In this document: positions 1-8,707 of the stretch, in pieces | Layout: every line of letters starts with the position of its first letter | Numbering within the stretch: the stretch's first letter is position 1 | DNA from: an uncultured Shewanella sp. | GTDB taxonomy: Bacteria; Pseudomonadota; Gammaproteobacteria; Enterobacterales; Shewanellaceae | DNA length: 64,000 nt | Assembly: GCF_947495455.1 (NCBI RefSeq) | Contig: NZ_CANLZC010000010.1 | Location: forward strand, 20,711-84,710 | Direction: 5' to 3' | Notes under the pieces: model-generated | The model's database searches: none | Told to the model about the DNA's origin: nothing | The model's input: the letters and a program-made list of their open reading frames with translations, nothing else | Translations under genes and position numbers: made by a program

Positions 1-54
1 CACTCCTAAAACCCTACTGACACATCCTGACAGTCTTTCTTTGTATGCTGTTTG

Positions 55-106
55 TAACAGCTGGTTATAACAGCTTTTTATAACAGCTTTTTATAACAAC
101 TGGTTT
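55..106. repeat. Four tandem 13-bp repeats upstream of the first gene
   Basis: Four contiguous 13-bp units begin at 55, 68, 81 and 94. Units two and three are identical (TAACAGCTTTTTA); the outer units differ by a few bases (TAACAGCTGGTTA, TAACAACTGGTTT). The array ends 35 bp before the ATG at 142, so it lies in the promoter or 5' leader of the ABM-like gene. It could be a repeated operator or a slippage-prone array; the sequence does not decide. Confidence 0.7.
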
Positions 107-141
107 ATAAGAAACCACATAAACAATACAAGGAAAGCAAA

Positions 142-468
142 ATGACGAGTGTTATCGAAATCGTGTGTTTTACCGTGATCCCTGGAACGACGGAAGCGGA
201 TCTAGTGACTGCGACCCAATGCAGTCAAACTTTTGTTGCGACCCTTGCGGGGTTTCAATATCGATCGTTAAGTTATCATTTAGACTCACAAACGTGGACA
301 GATGTCATTTATTGGGACAGTATGGACAGTGCCAAGCAAGCCTGTGAGCAGTTTAAGGCCCATCCGGATTGCCAAGCCTTTATGGCACTGATCGATCCTA
401 AAACCATTAACATTGAGCATCAAGAGATCAGAATGTCGGCGTTAGCACAAGAGCTAATATCGAATTGA
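142..468 (+). CDS. Small ABM-like (dimeric alpha/beta barrel) protein
   Basis: A 108-residue cytosolic protein without signal peptide or membrane segment. The pattern of an opening hydrophobic strand, helix, central strands with WTDVIYWDS and a helix around SAKQACEQF fits the antibiotic-biosynthesis-monooxygenase (ABM) ferredoxin-like fold. That family includes small oxygenases and many proteins of unknown role, so no reaction is assigned. The start has an AAGGAAA ribosome site at good spacing. The next gene, 81 bp downstream on the same strand, encodes a WYL regulator, so the two may form one functional unit. The fold is moderately supported and the substrate unknown. Confidence 0.6.
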   Translation: MTSVIEIVCFTVIPGTTEADLVTATQCSQTFVATLAGFQYRSLSYHLDSQTWTDVIYWDSMDSAKQACEQFKAHPDCQAFMALIDPKTINIEHQEIRMSALAQELISN

Positions 469-549
469 TCATCACAATTAATTGATCGTAATCTTAATGA
501 TTGACGATCCACTAAAATAACATTCTAAAGAAGGCCGTGGAGCTAAGCT

Positions 550-1245
550 GTGACAAAATCGGAACGATTGTTAGCATTATTGACTTTATTGCGTTCAAAG
601 CGCTATGCGGTCACGGCTGCGACCTTAGCGGCCGAATTAACGGTGAGTGAGCGAACCATTTATCGTGATATTCAATCTTTAGTGAATACTGGCGTGCCCA
701 TTGAAGGTGAAGCTGGTGTGGGTTACTTGTTGCAGTCGGGCTCGCACCTGCCGCCTTTGATGTTTACCGATCAAGAGTTAGTGGCATTAGAGCTGGGTAT
801 GCGTATGGTGCGAGCTTGGTCTGATGATGAGCTGGCCACTGCCGCTAAGAGTGCGTCCAATAAATTGGTATCAATATTACCGGATAGATTAAAGCAGCAA
901 GTGGAAAGTTTCACCTTTGTGGTGCCTGAGGGGTTTGTCAAATCCAATACTGCGCATATCAGCAAGACCTTACGTCATGCTATTGATGGTTATTTAAAGG
1001 TCAAGGTGCATTATATTGATGCGAATGAGCGTGTGACAACTCGATGTTTGCAGCCTTTGGGGCAAATATTTTGGGGGCATTTTTCAGGAGAAAGCATATG
1101 GACTTTAGTGGCTTGGTGTGAGCTAAGAGATGCCTATCGCCATTTTCGAGTCGATCGCATTCAGGCTATTGACGTGCTGAATGAGGTGTTTGAGATCAGT
1201 GCCACAAAGTCCCTAGAGGATTATACTCAGCAGCAAAAAGGGTGA
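550..1245 (+). CDS. YafY-type HTH/WYL-domain transcriptional regulator
   Basis: A 231-residue protein starting at GTG. Residues 1-60 form a DeoR/HTH_11 winged helix (LAAELTVSERTIYRDIQSL is the recognition region), followed by GVPIEGEAGVGYLL. The C-terminal half from about residue 135 is a WYL-type ligand domain. Proteins of this family repress or activate neighbouring genes in response to small ligands or nucleic acid. The family assignment is clear. The target is unknown, but the co-oriented ABM-like gene with its 13-bp promoter repeats is the obvious candidate. Confidence 0.85.
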   Translation: MTKSERLLALLTLLRSKRYAVTAATLAAELTVSERTIYRDIQSLVNTGVPIEGEAGVGYLLQSGSHLPPLMFTDQELVALELGMRMVRAWSDDELATAAKSASNKLVSILPDRLKQQVESFTFVVPEGFVKSNTAHISKTLRHAIDGYLKVKVHYIDANERVTTRCLQPLGQIFWGHFSGESIWTLVAWCELRDAYRHFRVDRIQAIDVLNEVFEISATKSLEDYTQQQKG

Positions 1246-1337
1246 TCCTTTCATTAATTTCGATAACGTGTATTACGATCTGCTTAATTTATGGCAATGA
1301 TTGTTTAGCCATATAAGAGTCGGGGTTTAGTATATTG

Positions 1338-1375
1338 TAAAAGCCCAAACGATCCGTTGAGGCTTTTATATTTTG
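1338..1375. terminator. Probable bidirectional terminator
   Basis: Arms TAAAAGCC (1338-1345) and GGCTTTTA (1361-1368) flank a 15-nt loop and are followed by an AT-rich run. It sits between the convergent WYL regulator and the propeptide-like gene, so it could serve both. Confidence 0.5.
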
Positions 1376-1410
1376 CTTATGTGTGTGATGTTGTTTTCAT
1401 GAAAGGGTGT

Positions 1411-1881
1411 TTAATTGGGCGTATTATATTTTCCGGTTTTATCCACTTGTACCCAGATCACATCCTGTTGCTGCTTAATTTCATCTCTGAGTGCAAAAAA
1501 ATCAACTAAACTGGTGTTCAGCGGCACAGAGATAAGTAGTAGCTGTCGATTATTTTCCCATTCCAGCTCTACCTTAAATTGAGATAGAAAAGCCTGTGCA
1601 TTTACACCTGATTGCAATTTAACCATTAGCTTTCCTGTGAGCGCTGTTTCAGCCAAGCTTAATGTGGTGTTTTCTGAATTTAGCTCATTTTTGTTGAGTG
1701 TATTTAATTCATCATTTTTTTGTGTTGAATAAAATGCGCTGGGGTTGGCTGCTTCATATTGTGCCTTGAGTTTAGCATTTGATAAAAAATTCGCCGAGGC
1801 TGTTTGTGTTATTTCATCCGCTGCTGCATTACTCGCTATGGCTATATTGATCAGCATTAGGGTTTTTATTAAATTTTTCAT
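1411..1881 (-). CDS. Secreted stand-alone subtilase-propeptide-like protein
   Basis: The chosen ATG at 1881 gives 156 residues and opens directly with a signal peptide ending near SNAAA; a longer frame upstream lacks any secretion signal. The last 75 residues (GKLMVKLQSGVN, then two strands and DVIWVQVDKTG) resemble the inhibitor/propeptide fold of subtilisin-like proteases, where a ferredoxin-like domain ends in a strand that enters the active site. The gene lies 62 bp downstream of a large S8 protease on the same strand. It is probably co-transcribed and may act as a folding chaperone or inhibitor of that protease. The resemblance was judged by eye. Confidence 0.55.
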   Translation of the reverse strand: MKNLIKTLMLINIAIASNAAADEITQTASANFLSNAKLKAQYEAANPSAFYSTQKNDELNTLNKNELNSENTTLSLAETALTGKLMVKLQSGVNAQAFLSQFKVELEWENNRQLLLISVPLNTSLVDFFALRDEIKQQQDVIWVQVDKTGKYNTPN

Positions 1882-1943
1882 ATTTGTCTTTAAATCAATG
1901 GATCTTTGATAGGATCGTAAAAGGTTAATGGAAAAAGTAATTG

Positions 1944-4118
1944 TTAAGTTCCAGTAGTACTGTGACCATGAAAGCGAATCGACCATTGATTGAAGGTACC
2001 GTTATCTTCATTTGGAAAATATTCCACAGTACCACCAAAGAGATAGTCCCAAACGTAATCCATCCATCCGGGTTGTTTTTTCTCTACTTTGGTGTATAAA
2101 TCGCCACTATTGACGTCAATCAATCTAATGATCCAATCACCTTGAGTGGATTCGCCATAAAATGCATTCGATAACATGGGAGTGTCTTCATAACCATTAA
2201 CAAAGTCATCCCAGTCATAGGGATCACCTTGATAAACATAGCCATTATAAGGTGTCATGAGTACGCTACGTGTGCCTGAAGGTGAGGTCAGTTCCACAGC
2301 CAGATCGGGCAGACGCCAATGTTTTGCCGTTAACTCAATTTGCACTCCCTCAATTGACCAATCTTTTGCAACTGTAATGGTGTGACTCACACCTGTGATG
2401 TCTCCGTCAGGGATCTTGGCATGAAGGTTTTTAGAGGTGTGCCATTTAGAGACTTTATATTCTCCTAGATTTTCATGGTAGTTGAGTGCCATAGCAACGG
2501 CGTCACTAACATTGATGCGGCCAAATCCATAATAATCATGAAAATGGAAACCAGCAGCATTGGTTGTCCAGCCGGGTAAGGCTATGTATTCATCATTACG
2601 GCCATTAGGATCAATATGGATTGTTTTTGGCGCAATGTTTATATCTACTTGCGTTGCTGTTGAGGCTAAAATATGACGAATATCACGCCATGTTAGTGAA
2701 GGGTTCGCTCCCCAGATGACGGCAATGGCGCCGCTAACGTTAGGAGTAGCAGCTGAGGTGCCATTCATATGGGCGGTATAATTACAGTCACTGTTAAACG
2801 GGTGGCTACCATCGTCAAATGAGGTTAATAAATCCAATTTGGCAAATTGATGAGAAAACCCGGTATGACAGCCTTGTCGATCTGTGGTTAAAATGGCAGG
2901 CTGTTTAACACCAAACTCTCCGCCAGGAGCGCTAATAAAGACATTGGCTCCAGCACTACTATAACTAGTATGTCTCCCTTCAGCGTTGAGTGCACTTACA
3001 ACTAGATTATAAAAATTAGCTTTAGCAGGTGACATATTAGTATTATGAAAAGGCAGGCCATAATTGGATGCTTCAGTTGCAGGGCTGAGCTCTGCATCTG
3101 ACGTATTAATATAATGAAATGAGTTGCCAGCAGATTTGATAAATAGACTTCCCTTACCGTCAAATGATAGCGTTGTTACGTCCTTTAACACTTCATTTTC
3201 AGCATGGTTAAAGCGGGTCGGAAAGGGTTGTACTGAACCATAACTTTGATTAAAAACTTGGGCTTTTTTGCTTTCTTTTCCCATACCATGACTGAGTTGA
3301 AAGTCGACAAACCCTTGATGGCTATCCATATAGTTAAAGCCAATTAGCTTGGCTTTTGGTGCGACGCCACGGCCACCAATATTATTCCAACCTTCAGCTG
3401 CAATGATCCCCGCAACAGCGGTACCATGTGAGCTTGATGTGTCATTTGGAGTTGGATCATTGCTTCCGGTATTAAGATTATAAGAGCCACTCTGTAGGAT
3501 ATTATTTTGTAAATTAGGGTGAGCGATTTCAATGCCATCATCTATAACGGCAACCGTGATCCCTTCCCCGTGAAAGCCTTGTGCAATGGCTTCATTGACA
3601 TTCATATCTTCACCAATAGAGCCGCCTTTTTTGGCAAAGTTTTTTTGTCCTGTATTATGTAAATGCCATTGCTGCTGATACAAGGGATCGCCCGCGTCGA
3701 TTTCAATGATTAGGCTATATAAGTGTGTGTGATTATGACTTTCGACTTTATAATTAAGATATTCAGTGCCTTGTGCTTGGGTGGCTAGGTATCTAAATTG
3801 TCCAGATTGCTTATTAATAATGGTAAAATTACCATATTTCGCTTGTGAGTTGGCATCAAGTGAAAAAATGACATCTGTTTCTGTGCTATCTCTTTTTAAC
3901 ATTCCATATAAATAAATAGATTGTTTAGCTTTAAAGAAGTCGCCTATTTGATTGTTATTATCGATGCAAGTGTTAGAAAATATCGATCTTGGTTGTTTAT
4001 TGTCTAATGTACAGCTTGATATTTTATCATTTGCTTCACAAGGGGGAAGTAACAAAATTGAAAGAAGAATAGTGTAGGAACTAATATATGGTTTAATGGA
4101 CTTGATTAAAGGTTGCAT
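1944..4118 (-). CDS. Secreted kexin-like S8 serine protease with P domain
   Basis: A 724-residue protein with an N-terminal signal segment (hydrophobic residues 12-25, cleavage near CEAN). The catalytic triad is visible: Asp193 in VIDDGIEIAHPN, His231 in SSHGTAVAG and Ser455 in NGTSAATPN, with oxyanion Asn332 in SAGNSF. The order and the DDG signature match the kexin/proprotein-convertase branch of S8. Residues from about 555 to the end form a P domain (ITVAKDWSIEGVQIEL, then LAVELTSPSGT and GDWIIRLID). Residues 35-140 form an extra N-terminal beta-rich part. Such enzymes act outside the cell or in the periplasm. A separate propeptide-like gene follows. Confidence 0.9.
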   Translation of the reverse strand: MQPLIKSIKPYISSYTILLSILLLPPCEANDKISSCTLDNKQPRSIFSNTCIDNNNQIGDFFKAKQSIYLYGMLKRDSTETDVIFSLDANSQAKYGNFTIINKQSGQFRYLATQAQGTEYLNYKVESHNHTHLYSLIIEIDAGDPLYQQQWHLHNTGQKNFAKKGGSIGEDMNVNEAIAQGFHGEGITVAVIDDGIEIAHPNLQNNILQSGSYNLNTGSNDPTPNDTSSSHGTAVAGIIAAEGWNNIGGRGVAPKAKLIGFNYMDSHQGFVDFQLSHGMGKESKKAQVFNQSYGSVQPFPTRFNHAENEVLKDVTTLSFDGKGSLFIKSAGNSFHYINTSDAELSPATEASNYGLPFHNTNMSPAKANFYNLVVSALNAEGRHTSYSSAGANVFISAPGGEFGVKQPAILTTDRQGCHTGFSHQFAKLDLLTSFDDGSHPFNSDCNYTAHMNGTSAATPNVSGAIAVIWGANPSLTWRDIRHILASTATQVDINIAPKTIHIDPNGRNDEYIALPGWTTNAAGFHFHDYYGFGRINVSDAVAMALNYHENLGEYKVSKWHTSKNLHAKIPDGDITGVSHTITVAKDWSIEGVQIELTAKHWRLPDLAVELTSPSGTRSVLMTPYNGYVYQGDPYDWDDFVNGYEDTPMLSNAFYGESTQGDWIIRLIDVNSGDLYTKVEKKQPGWMDYVWDYLFGGTVEYFPNEDNGTFNQWSIRFHGHSTTGT

Positions 4119-4364
4119 TCAATAAGACTCTGTTATTTATTGTTTTTAAATAAATTAAAAATACCGAAAAGGACATGTACATTAATTGAAAGTTCTATTA
4201 TTTAGATATTTTCAATTATTTTTGTTGGGATATGACTTATCGTTAATATAATATCGTAAATTTAAAAAAAAGTTCTTTCATTTGAACTTTAGTATTAATC
4301 TGGTTATATTTTCTTTTAATGTCATTTTTATTATTGTTTTTTATAAAATCTATCATTTTTATGA

Positions 4365-4690
4365 TTAAAGTAACTTTTTAATTCTTGTTTTGAATTTTAT
4401 TTTAAATTTGACAGTTTCTTTTTTAGGAAGCTTTTTTATAATATAACGACCAACTTGATAGCCTTCTTTGCGTAATCTCTTCACCATTTCACGGTTCCCT
4501 AGACTGCCTCGACTTTTCTTAAATAAATGCCGAACACGGCGATAACGCATTAACGTATCAAGGTTTATCACCTTCGCAGGGCTTTTATACTAATCGTAAT
4601 AGCCAGATTTACTGACATTCATCACACGGCATAACAGCGCTACAGGAAATTGATTAGCGTGTTTTTTAACAAACTGAAATTTTACTTCAT
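4365..4690 (-). pseudogene. IS3-family orfB, nonsense-mutated and truncated
   Basis: In the phase after orfA the frame reads FQFVKKHANQFPVALLCRVM and VSKSGYYD, then a TAG at 4590-4592 where Trp is common, then continues through RGSLGNREMVKRLRKEGYQV. After GRYIIKKL the sequence becomes a low-complexity Lys-rich tail (KFKIKFKTRIKKLL) and stops. The integrase core with its DDE residues is missing. Only the N-terminal HTH_21-type portion remains. Confidence 0.8.
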
Positions 4691-4990
4691 TTCTTTTGCA
4701 AAGAAGGCGCTTGCCTCGGTGTGTCCCTTGGGTATTTTTAGGATTTCTTTCTCCATGCGTAATTATTTGTTTTCTTTACGCAATCATTTGAGTTCATCAC
4801 GCTCAGACTCTTCTAAAGTCAATCCTTGTTGCTTGGATTCATATTTTTCTTTCTAGGTATAAAGCAGACTTGTCCCCACGCCAAGTGACTTGGCAGCATC
4901 TGCAACACTGTAGCCTTGCTCTAGCACCATCAAGACTGCTTCATCTTTAAATGCTTGTGGGTAACTCTTATGTGACTTCTTCAAATTCAT
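4682..4990 (-). pseudogene. IS3-family orfA (HTH_Tnp_1) with three nonsense codons
   Basis: The frame opens at the ATG ending at 4990 with MNLKKSHKSYPQAFKDEAV and runs through a helix-turn-helix (GYSVADAAKSLGVGTSLLYT) and a leucine-zipper-like stretch (ELK, LRKEN, LRMEKEILK). Three in-frame stops replace expected residues: TAG where Trp is usual after LLYT, TGA after DELK (usual Arg) and TAA after KEN (usual Gln). The frame itself is otherwise intact up to KEMK and the stop at 4682, so decay was by point mutation. Confidence 0.85.
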
Positions 4991-5139
4991 ATAGATCTCT
5001 TAATTTATTAACGGTACTGTCTCAAAATTAAGTGTCCGATGGGATTAGACCAGAACAACGATTAGCGTAAGTTTGAGCGAGTACAAGTCAGTGCTAAGGG
5101 TTAAGAATGACCAGCTGGATCTATTTTGTTACAGAATGC

Positions 5140-5289
5140 CTATTCGGTTTTATTTAAAGCATATCCAATGCCACACATAAATGGCCAATATTCATCTTTT
5201 CTGTCCATCTTTACAGAATCTTTACTCAATTTTTTATAATGCGATATATATTTGGAATTTTTAACTTGAGCCGCTTGATATAGTGTCAC
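5140..5289 (-). pseudogene. Short open frame, possible gene fragment
   Basis: A 49-codon frame starts at GTG 5289, directly after an in-frame TGA, and ends at TAG 5140. Its translation has ordinary protein composition with KDEYWPFMCGIGYALNKTE at the end. No ribosome site is visible. It lies between a dead IS and an orphan gene, so it may be the remaining 3' end of a disrupted gene rather than an expressed peptide. No family was recognised. Confidence 0.25.
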
Positions 5290-5319
5290 TCAATCGACTT
5301 AAGTATATAAGATATCAAT

Positions 5320-5997
5320 ATGGAATTTTCCCCAATTCAGTTAACCTCAGGGCAAAGTATCAGTAGCCGTGCGCTTGAGTGGACTGCTAGTGATTCATTA
5401 ATCAAAAATAGTGCGCAAGCCTTGATTAACGCTTTTGATCAATTTTTAACAAACTATTCTCCTTGGGCACCTCATGATCAAGAATATCATCAGGCGATGT
5501 CGGCTTTTACTTATCTGGCTCATCTTAATAAAGACATTGAAAGTCGAGCACTTAACGACGATGATCATAAAAAAGTGATTGACTCTGTTTGTACCTTGGC
5601 CGAATTAGGAGTGTTTAAAGGCTCTCATCATGTTTTTAATTCAAATGCGGCGATGAGCTTGTCTTTAAGTACGACATCAGATGGAGATTTGACCTTTCAA
5701 TTACACGACGCAGATGAACATTATGTGATGGACAATTCTCCATTACTCAATATTTCTGTGCGCTCTGATAGAGGGTTAGTTGCTGACAATGCAGATCAAG
5801 AACAGGGAAGTAATTTAACTAAGTTACAAGATCTTATACGACAAGATCGGATTATGTTTTCTCCCAATAACCCAAAGCTAGATGACTTACCTAAGTTTAA
5901 GCCGCCTGTTATTGAAATCGATGCGAATGGGCAAGAAGTGGAGATTATTTCAACCGAAACAGCATATAAGCCTTCGCCTATGACACAGTTTGTATAG
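5320..5997 (+). CDS. Orphan hypothetical protein (225 aa)
   Basis: Not recognised. The protein has no signal peptide or membrane segment. Residues 1-95 look helical (LIKNSAQALINAFDQFL, HQAMSAFTYLAHLNKDIES); the middle is beta-rich (AMSLSLSTTSDGDLTFQLHDAD); the last 70 residues are acidic and proline-rich (NNPKLDDLPKFKPPVIEIDANG) and probably extended. The start lacks a strong ribosome site. It is flanked by a dead IS on one side and a MITE fragment on the other, which suggests an accessory gene. A secreted or effector role is possible but nothing in the sequence proves it. Confidence 0.6.
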   Translation: MEFSPIQLTSGQSISSRALEWTASDSLIKNSAQALINAFDQFLTNYSPWAPHDQEYHQAMSAFTYLAHLNKDIESRALNDDDHKKVIDSVCTLAELGVFKGSHHVFNSNAAMSLSLSTTSDGDLTFQLHDADEHYVMDNSPLLNISVRSDRGLVADNADQEQGSNLTKLQDLIRQDRIMFSPNNPKLDDLPKFKPPVIEIDANGQEVEIISTETAYKPSPMTQFV

Positions 5998-6078
5998 TAT
6001 AAGCTGAAATCATGGTGCAACAGATAAGGTTAAAATGATCGGAAAAATAGACCTGTATCTGACTTAGATACTTTTGAT

Positions 6079-6316
6079 ATACGAGCTCATGGTTGTTCAT
6101 TCACATCCATGTGAGCAGGTCATTTTTTCATCCGTAAACATCAGGTGAGGGAGGTAGAGCGACGTTTGAATCCAAGCCGAGAGTCACTATTAACTTCAAT
6201 CATCAGCGACTGCCATGGATGGTAGGACTGCTTGTTAATGCATGAAGTAATTAATAACCTTGCCTATAGCATGTTGAACTTCCACTCAAAAGATCACTTA
6301 TATAATTGAATTGGTA
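6079..6316 (-). mobile_element. MITE copy 1, truncated, inverted
   Basis: Read on the minus strand from 6316, this begins with the same terminal repeat as the copies at 45600 and 62437 (TACCAATTCAATTATATAAG, one mismatch) and is followed outward by TTA at 6317-6319. It matches the 62.4-kb copy through the Ala/Thr-poor central block (CTCGGCTTGGATTCAAACGT) and then carries about 55 extra bases (6094-6148) before the shared CGTATATC. Homology stops there, so the distal half and second terminal repeat are missing. Confidence 0.75.
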
Positions 6317-6341
6317 TTAGAGTGATACGTGAAGAGTGCGC

Positions 6342-7535
6342 TTATTGTGATGACTCTTGAGTGTTAATTGTTTTAGGCAGGCACAAGTAGCACACTAAAG
6401 ACAAGGTTAAAGCTAGCGCGCCAATTTTAAATAGGGTGACATAATTAAGATTCAAGCTGAGTCCATAAGAGTAAGTGTAAGTGGCAATAAATTGTGATGA
6501 AGCGTAGCTAAGTGTCATCAAGGACCAATATTTTGCATGTAAGCTTATCCCGATGAGTTGACCTACAAACAATGACATTAAGGTGACCATAGCCATTAGG
6601 TAATAACCAGAGAAAAAGGTACAAATTACTAACCATGTGACAGATGGGATCCAAATCATCAATAGTATACTGATTATGCCAATGAGGCTTGTGAGTACGA
6701 CGGCAAAGTAATTATTGAGTTTATGGTGAATTACCCCAGCTGAAATGGCACCCAAAGCACAACCTATACCAAATAGTGAAAAGAGATAACTGCTAATCGC
6801 TAAACTGGTGCCAAGTGTGTGATGAGCGTAGACAGAGAGGAAAAGCAAGCTAGGTGTCGAGCCTATGCTGTATAAAAAGTAACCTGTGAGTGCAAGGAGT
6901 AAATGTTTTCGTTGGTAGCTTGTCAGTGAATGGTAAGAGTGTAGACTCTTTCTTTTTTGGGGGAGGGCATTCAAACATTTTTTGAGTGATACTAGGCATG
7001 AAAATAATGTGAGTATTGCTAATCCTAACCAAATGTCAGAAACTCCGCCCCAAGAAAAAAAGAAAGGGATTAATAAACTGCAAATAAAGGCGCCTGCGCC
7101 TATACCAGAAAACATAATACCGCTTGTGATGGCTTTTTGCGATTCTGACAAGTTAGCGAGTATCAGGCTAGGTGTCATTATCATTATGATGCCATTATTA
7201 AGCCCTAATATAAAACGCCAGGTTTTTAGCCACCAAAAGCCGAAGTCAAATATACAAGCTGAGGTCGCGATAACATAAAGACATAATAAGCTTACCATGA
7301 GAATACGAGGGTGAATTATCTGGTTGAATTTATGAGCAATCAAGGCGCCAACAAAATAGCCTAATAAGTTAGCCCCTGCAACGTAGCCTGCTTGTGAGTG
7401 TGTTAGCCAGTGTTCATGAACTAAGAAAGGGATGACTGGCGTGTAGGCAAAACGATTAACGCCCAGCGCCATAAAAAATAAACAAAAACCTGACAGAAGA
7501 GTATAAATATTGGCGTTCGGTTGACGGAGTGACAT
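6342..7535 (-). CDS. MFS transporter, YbfB/YjiJ-like
   Basis: A 12-helix major facilitator protein of about 397 residues. The ATG at 7535 is chosen; an upstream TTG would add 20 residues with no support. The start (SGFCLFFMALGVNRFAYTPVIPFL) and AGYVAGANLLGYFVGALIAHK in helices 1-2 are typical of the YbfB/YjiJ group, whose substrates are largely unknown. Conserved features include the GxxxG-rich helix 5 region (SGIMFSGIGAGAFICSLLIPF). No neighbouring enzyme suggests a substrate. Confidence 0.8.
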   Translation of the reverse strand: MSLRQPNANIYTLLSGFCLFFMALGVNRFAYTPVIPFLVHEHWLTHSQAGYVAGANLLGYFVGALIAHKFNQIIHPRILMVSLLCLYVIATSACIFDFGFWWLKTWRFILGLNNGIIMIMTPSLILANLSESQKAITSGIMFSGIGAGAFICSLLIPFFFSWGGVSDIWLGLAILTLFSCLVSLKKCLNALPQKRKSLHSYHSLTSYQRKHLLLALTGYFLYSIGSTPSLLFLSVYAHHTLGTSLAISSYLFSLFGIGCALGAISAGVIHHKLNNYFAVVLTSLIGIISILLMIWIPSVTWLVICTFFSGYYLMAMVTLMSLFVGQLIGISLHAKYWSLMTLSYASSQFIATYTYSYGLSLNLNYVTLFKIGALALTLSLVCYLCLPKTINTQESSQ

Positions 7536-7621
7536 AACTTTTTTGAAAAGGAATAATAGTTGAATATAGTCCCTTAAATAATGTTTCGTATACAAAAGGC
7601 GTTAAAAATCGTTGAAAATGA

Positions 7622-7664
7622 AAAAAGCCCCTCGTTGCCATTAGTAGGAATAGCGAAAAGGGAC
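7622..7664 (-). terminator. Probable terminator of the lipase-like gene
   Basis: On the minus strand an imperfect stem (AAGTCCC...TTTCG with CGAGGGGCTT) ends in six T residues at 7627-7622, 48 bp after the lipase-like stop codon and just before the MFS gene. Confidence 0.5.
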
Positions 7665-7711
7665 TTGTGTTTAAGTGACTTTTGTTTAAAAGAGTTTGTT
7701 TAAAATGGAGG

Positions 7712-8707
7712 TTATTGATTAATTAGGCATTCTAAATTATCAATCACGGGGCCGATATTGTGTAGATACAAGCTGTGACTGCTTAAATATTCATACCAAT
7801 CATTTTGACCTTTACAAAAAGGCAAAGTGTAAATCTCGCCAAGTTGAGCAGGCATGTACCAGCCAAATAAAGAGGTTAATGCTTCACCTTCTAAATTAAC
7901 GTTGATGATAGATTGATTAGCCGCTTCATCGAATTCATTCTGCGTGCTAAACCCACGAGAAGTCATGATGTCTTCTCGAGTCCCCGAACCTAAGCCTAAG
8001 GCATTAAAACCATAAGCTTTAGAATCTGTTAGCATGGCAGCATACTGTGCCAAGCCGCCACCGAGTGAAGTACCTGTAATAATGAGGTCTTTGCTTGGAT
8101 AAGTACTCTTGATACTGACTGCCAGTGCTTTTGCTTGTTTAAAATCGGCTGGGATTCCACCGTTGACTTGCTCATAAACAGAAGCGCTGTTAATGACACC
8201 TCTTTCTGTGCGGCCGTAAATTGACACTCGCGTATCTGATCCTGCAAAGGCCAATATCACACGATTATCATTATTGCTTAAGGGTAATAATACTGTCGCC
8301 ATTAAACCTGTGTTTTCGTCAATAAACTTGTATTGTTCTTTTCCCTCTGCAGTGACACCCACAAAGGCCGGGAAAACGACATTCTCATTAAGGGGAGAAA
8401 CACTGGCTAAAATAGCAGCCTCATCGTCATCGATGCGTTTAAAGTCTGTTTCGTTACCTTTAATATTGGCGACGGAAACAAAGGCTGCCTTTGCCATTTT
8501 TGCAAAAGCAAGGGCATTCTGAGCCTGTGTTTTATCGATAATTTGTTCTTGTTGAGCAGCTTTGGTATTTTCTATTTGCTCTATGCTAGTGAAGTAGTCT
8601 ACGTCAGTATAAGTGGAAGTGCTACTCGCAACAGATGAAGTGCTAGCAATAAGGCTAGCCGCGATGAGTGACAATGATGTGCGAAGTTTATATTTATTTA
8701 GATTCAT
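7712..8707 (-). CDS. Secreted lipase (class 3-like alpha/beta hydrolase)
   Basis: A 331-residue protein with a signal peptide (residues 1-27, ending SSVA). The nucleophile elbow is GTSLGGG with Ser214, preceded by the strand DLIITG; RVILAFAGSDTR near residue 150 is the strand carrying the oxyanion residue in class 3 lipases. An Asp/His pair further on is plausible (His near HSLYLHNIGP) but was not fixed. The likely role is an exported or periplasmic lipase or esterase. It appears to be a single-gene unit with its own terminator. Confidence 0.7.
   Translation of the reverse strand: MNLNKYKLRTSLSLIAASLIASTSSVASSTSTYTDVDYFTSIEQIENTKAAQQEQIIDKTQAQNALAFAKMAKAAFVSVANIKGNETDFKRIDDDEAAILASVSPLNENVVFPAFVGVTAEGKEQYKFIDENTGLMATVLLPLSNNDNRVILAFAGSDTRVSIYGRTERGVINSASVYEQVNGGIPADFKQAKALAVSIKSTYPSKDLIITGTSLGGGLAQYAAMLTDSKAYGFNALGLGSGTREDIMTSRGFSTQNEFDEAANQSIINVNLEGEALTSLFGWYMPAQLGEIYTLPFCKGQNDWYEYLSSHSLYLHNIGPVIDNLECLINQ

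Larger units (their letters stand above)
4365..4990 (-). mobile_element. Decayed IS3-family insertion sequence
   Basis: Read on the minus strand, the region holds an orfA-like frame followed by an orfB-like frame in another phase, the usual IS3 arrangement. Both carry nonsense codons, and orfB stops after about 100 codons, well before the DDE catalytic core. The element is therefore dead and 3'-truncated. A possible terminal sequence begins upstream of orfA near 5014-5040 (TGTCTCAAAATTAAGTGTCC), but no matching inverted repeat was found at the other side. Confidence 0.8.
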
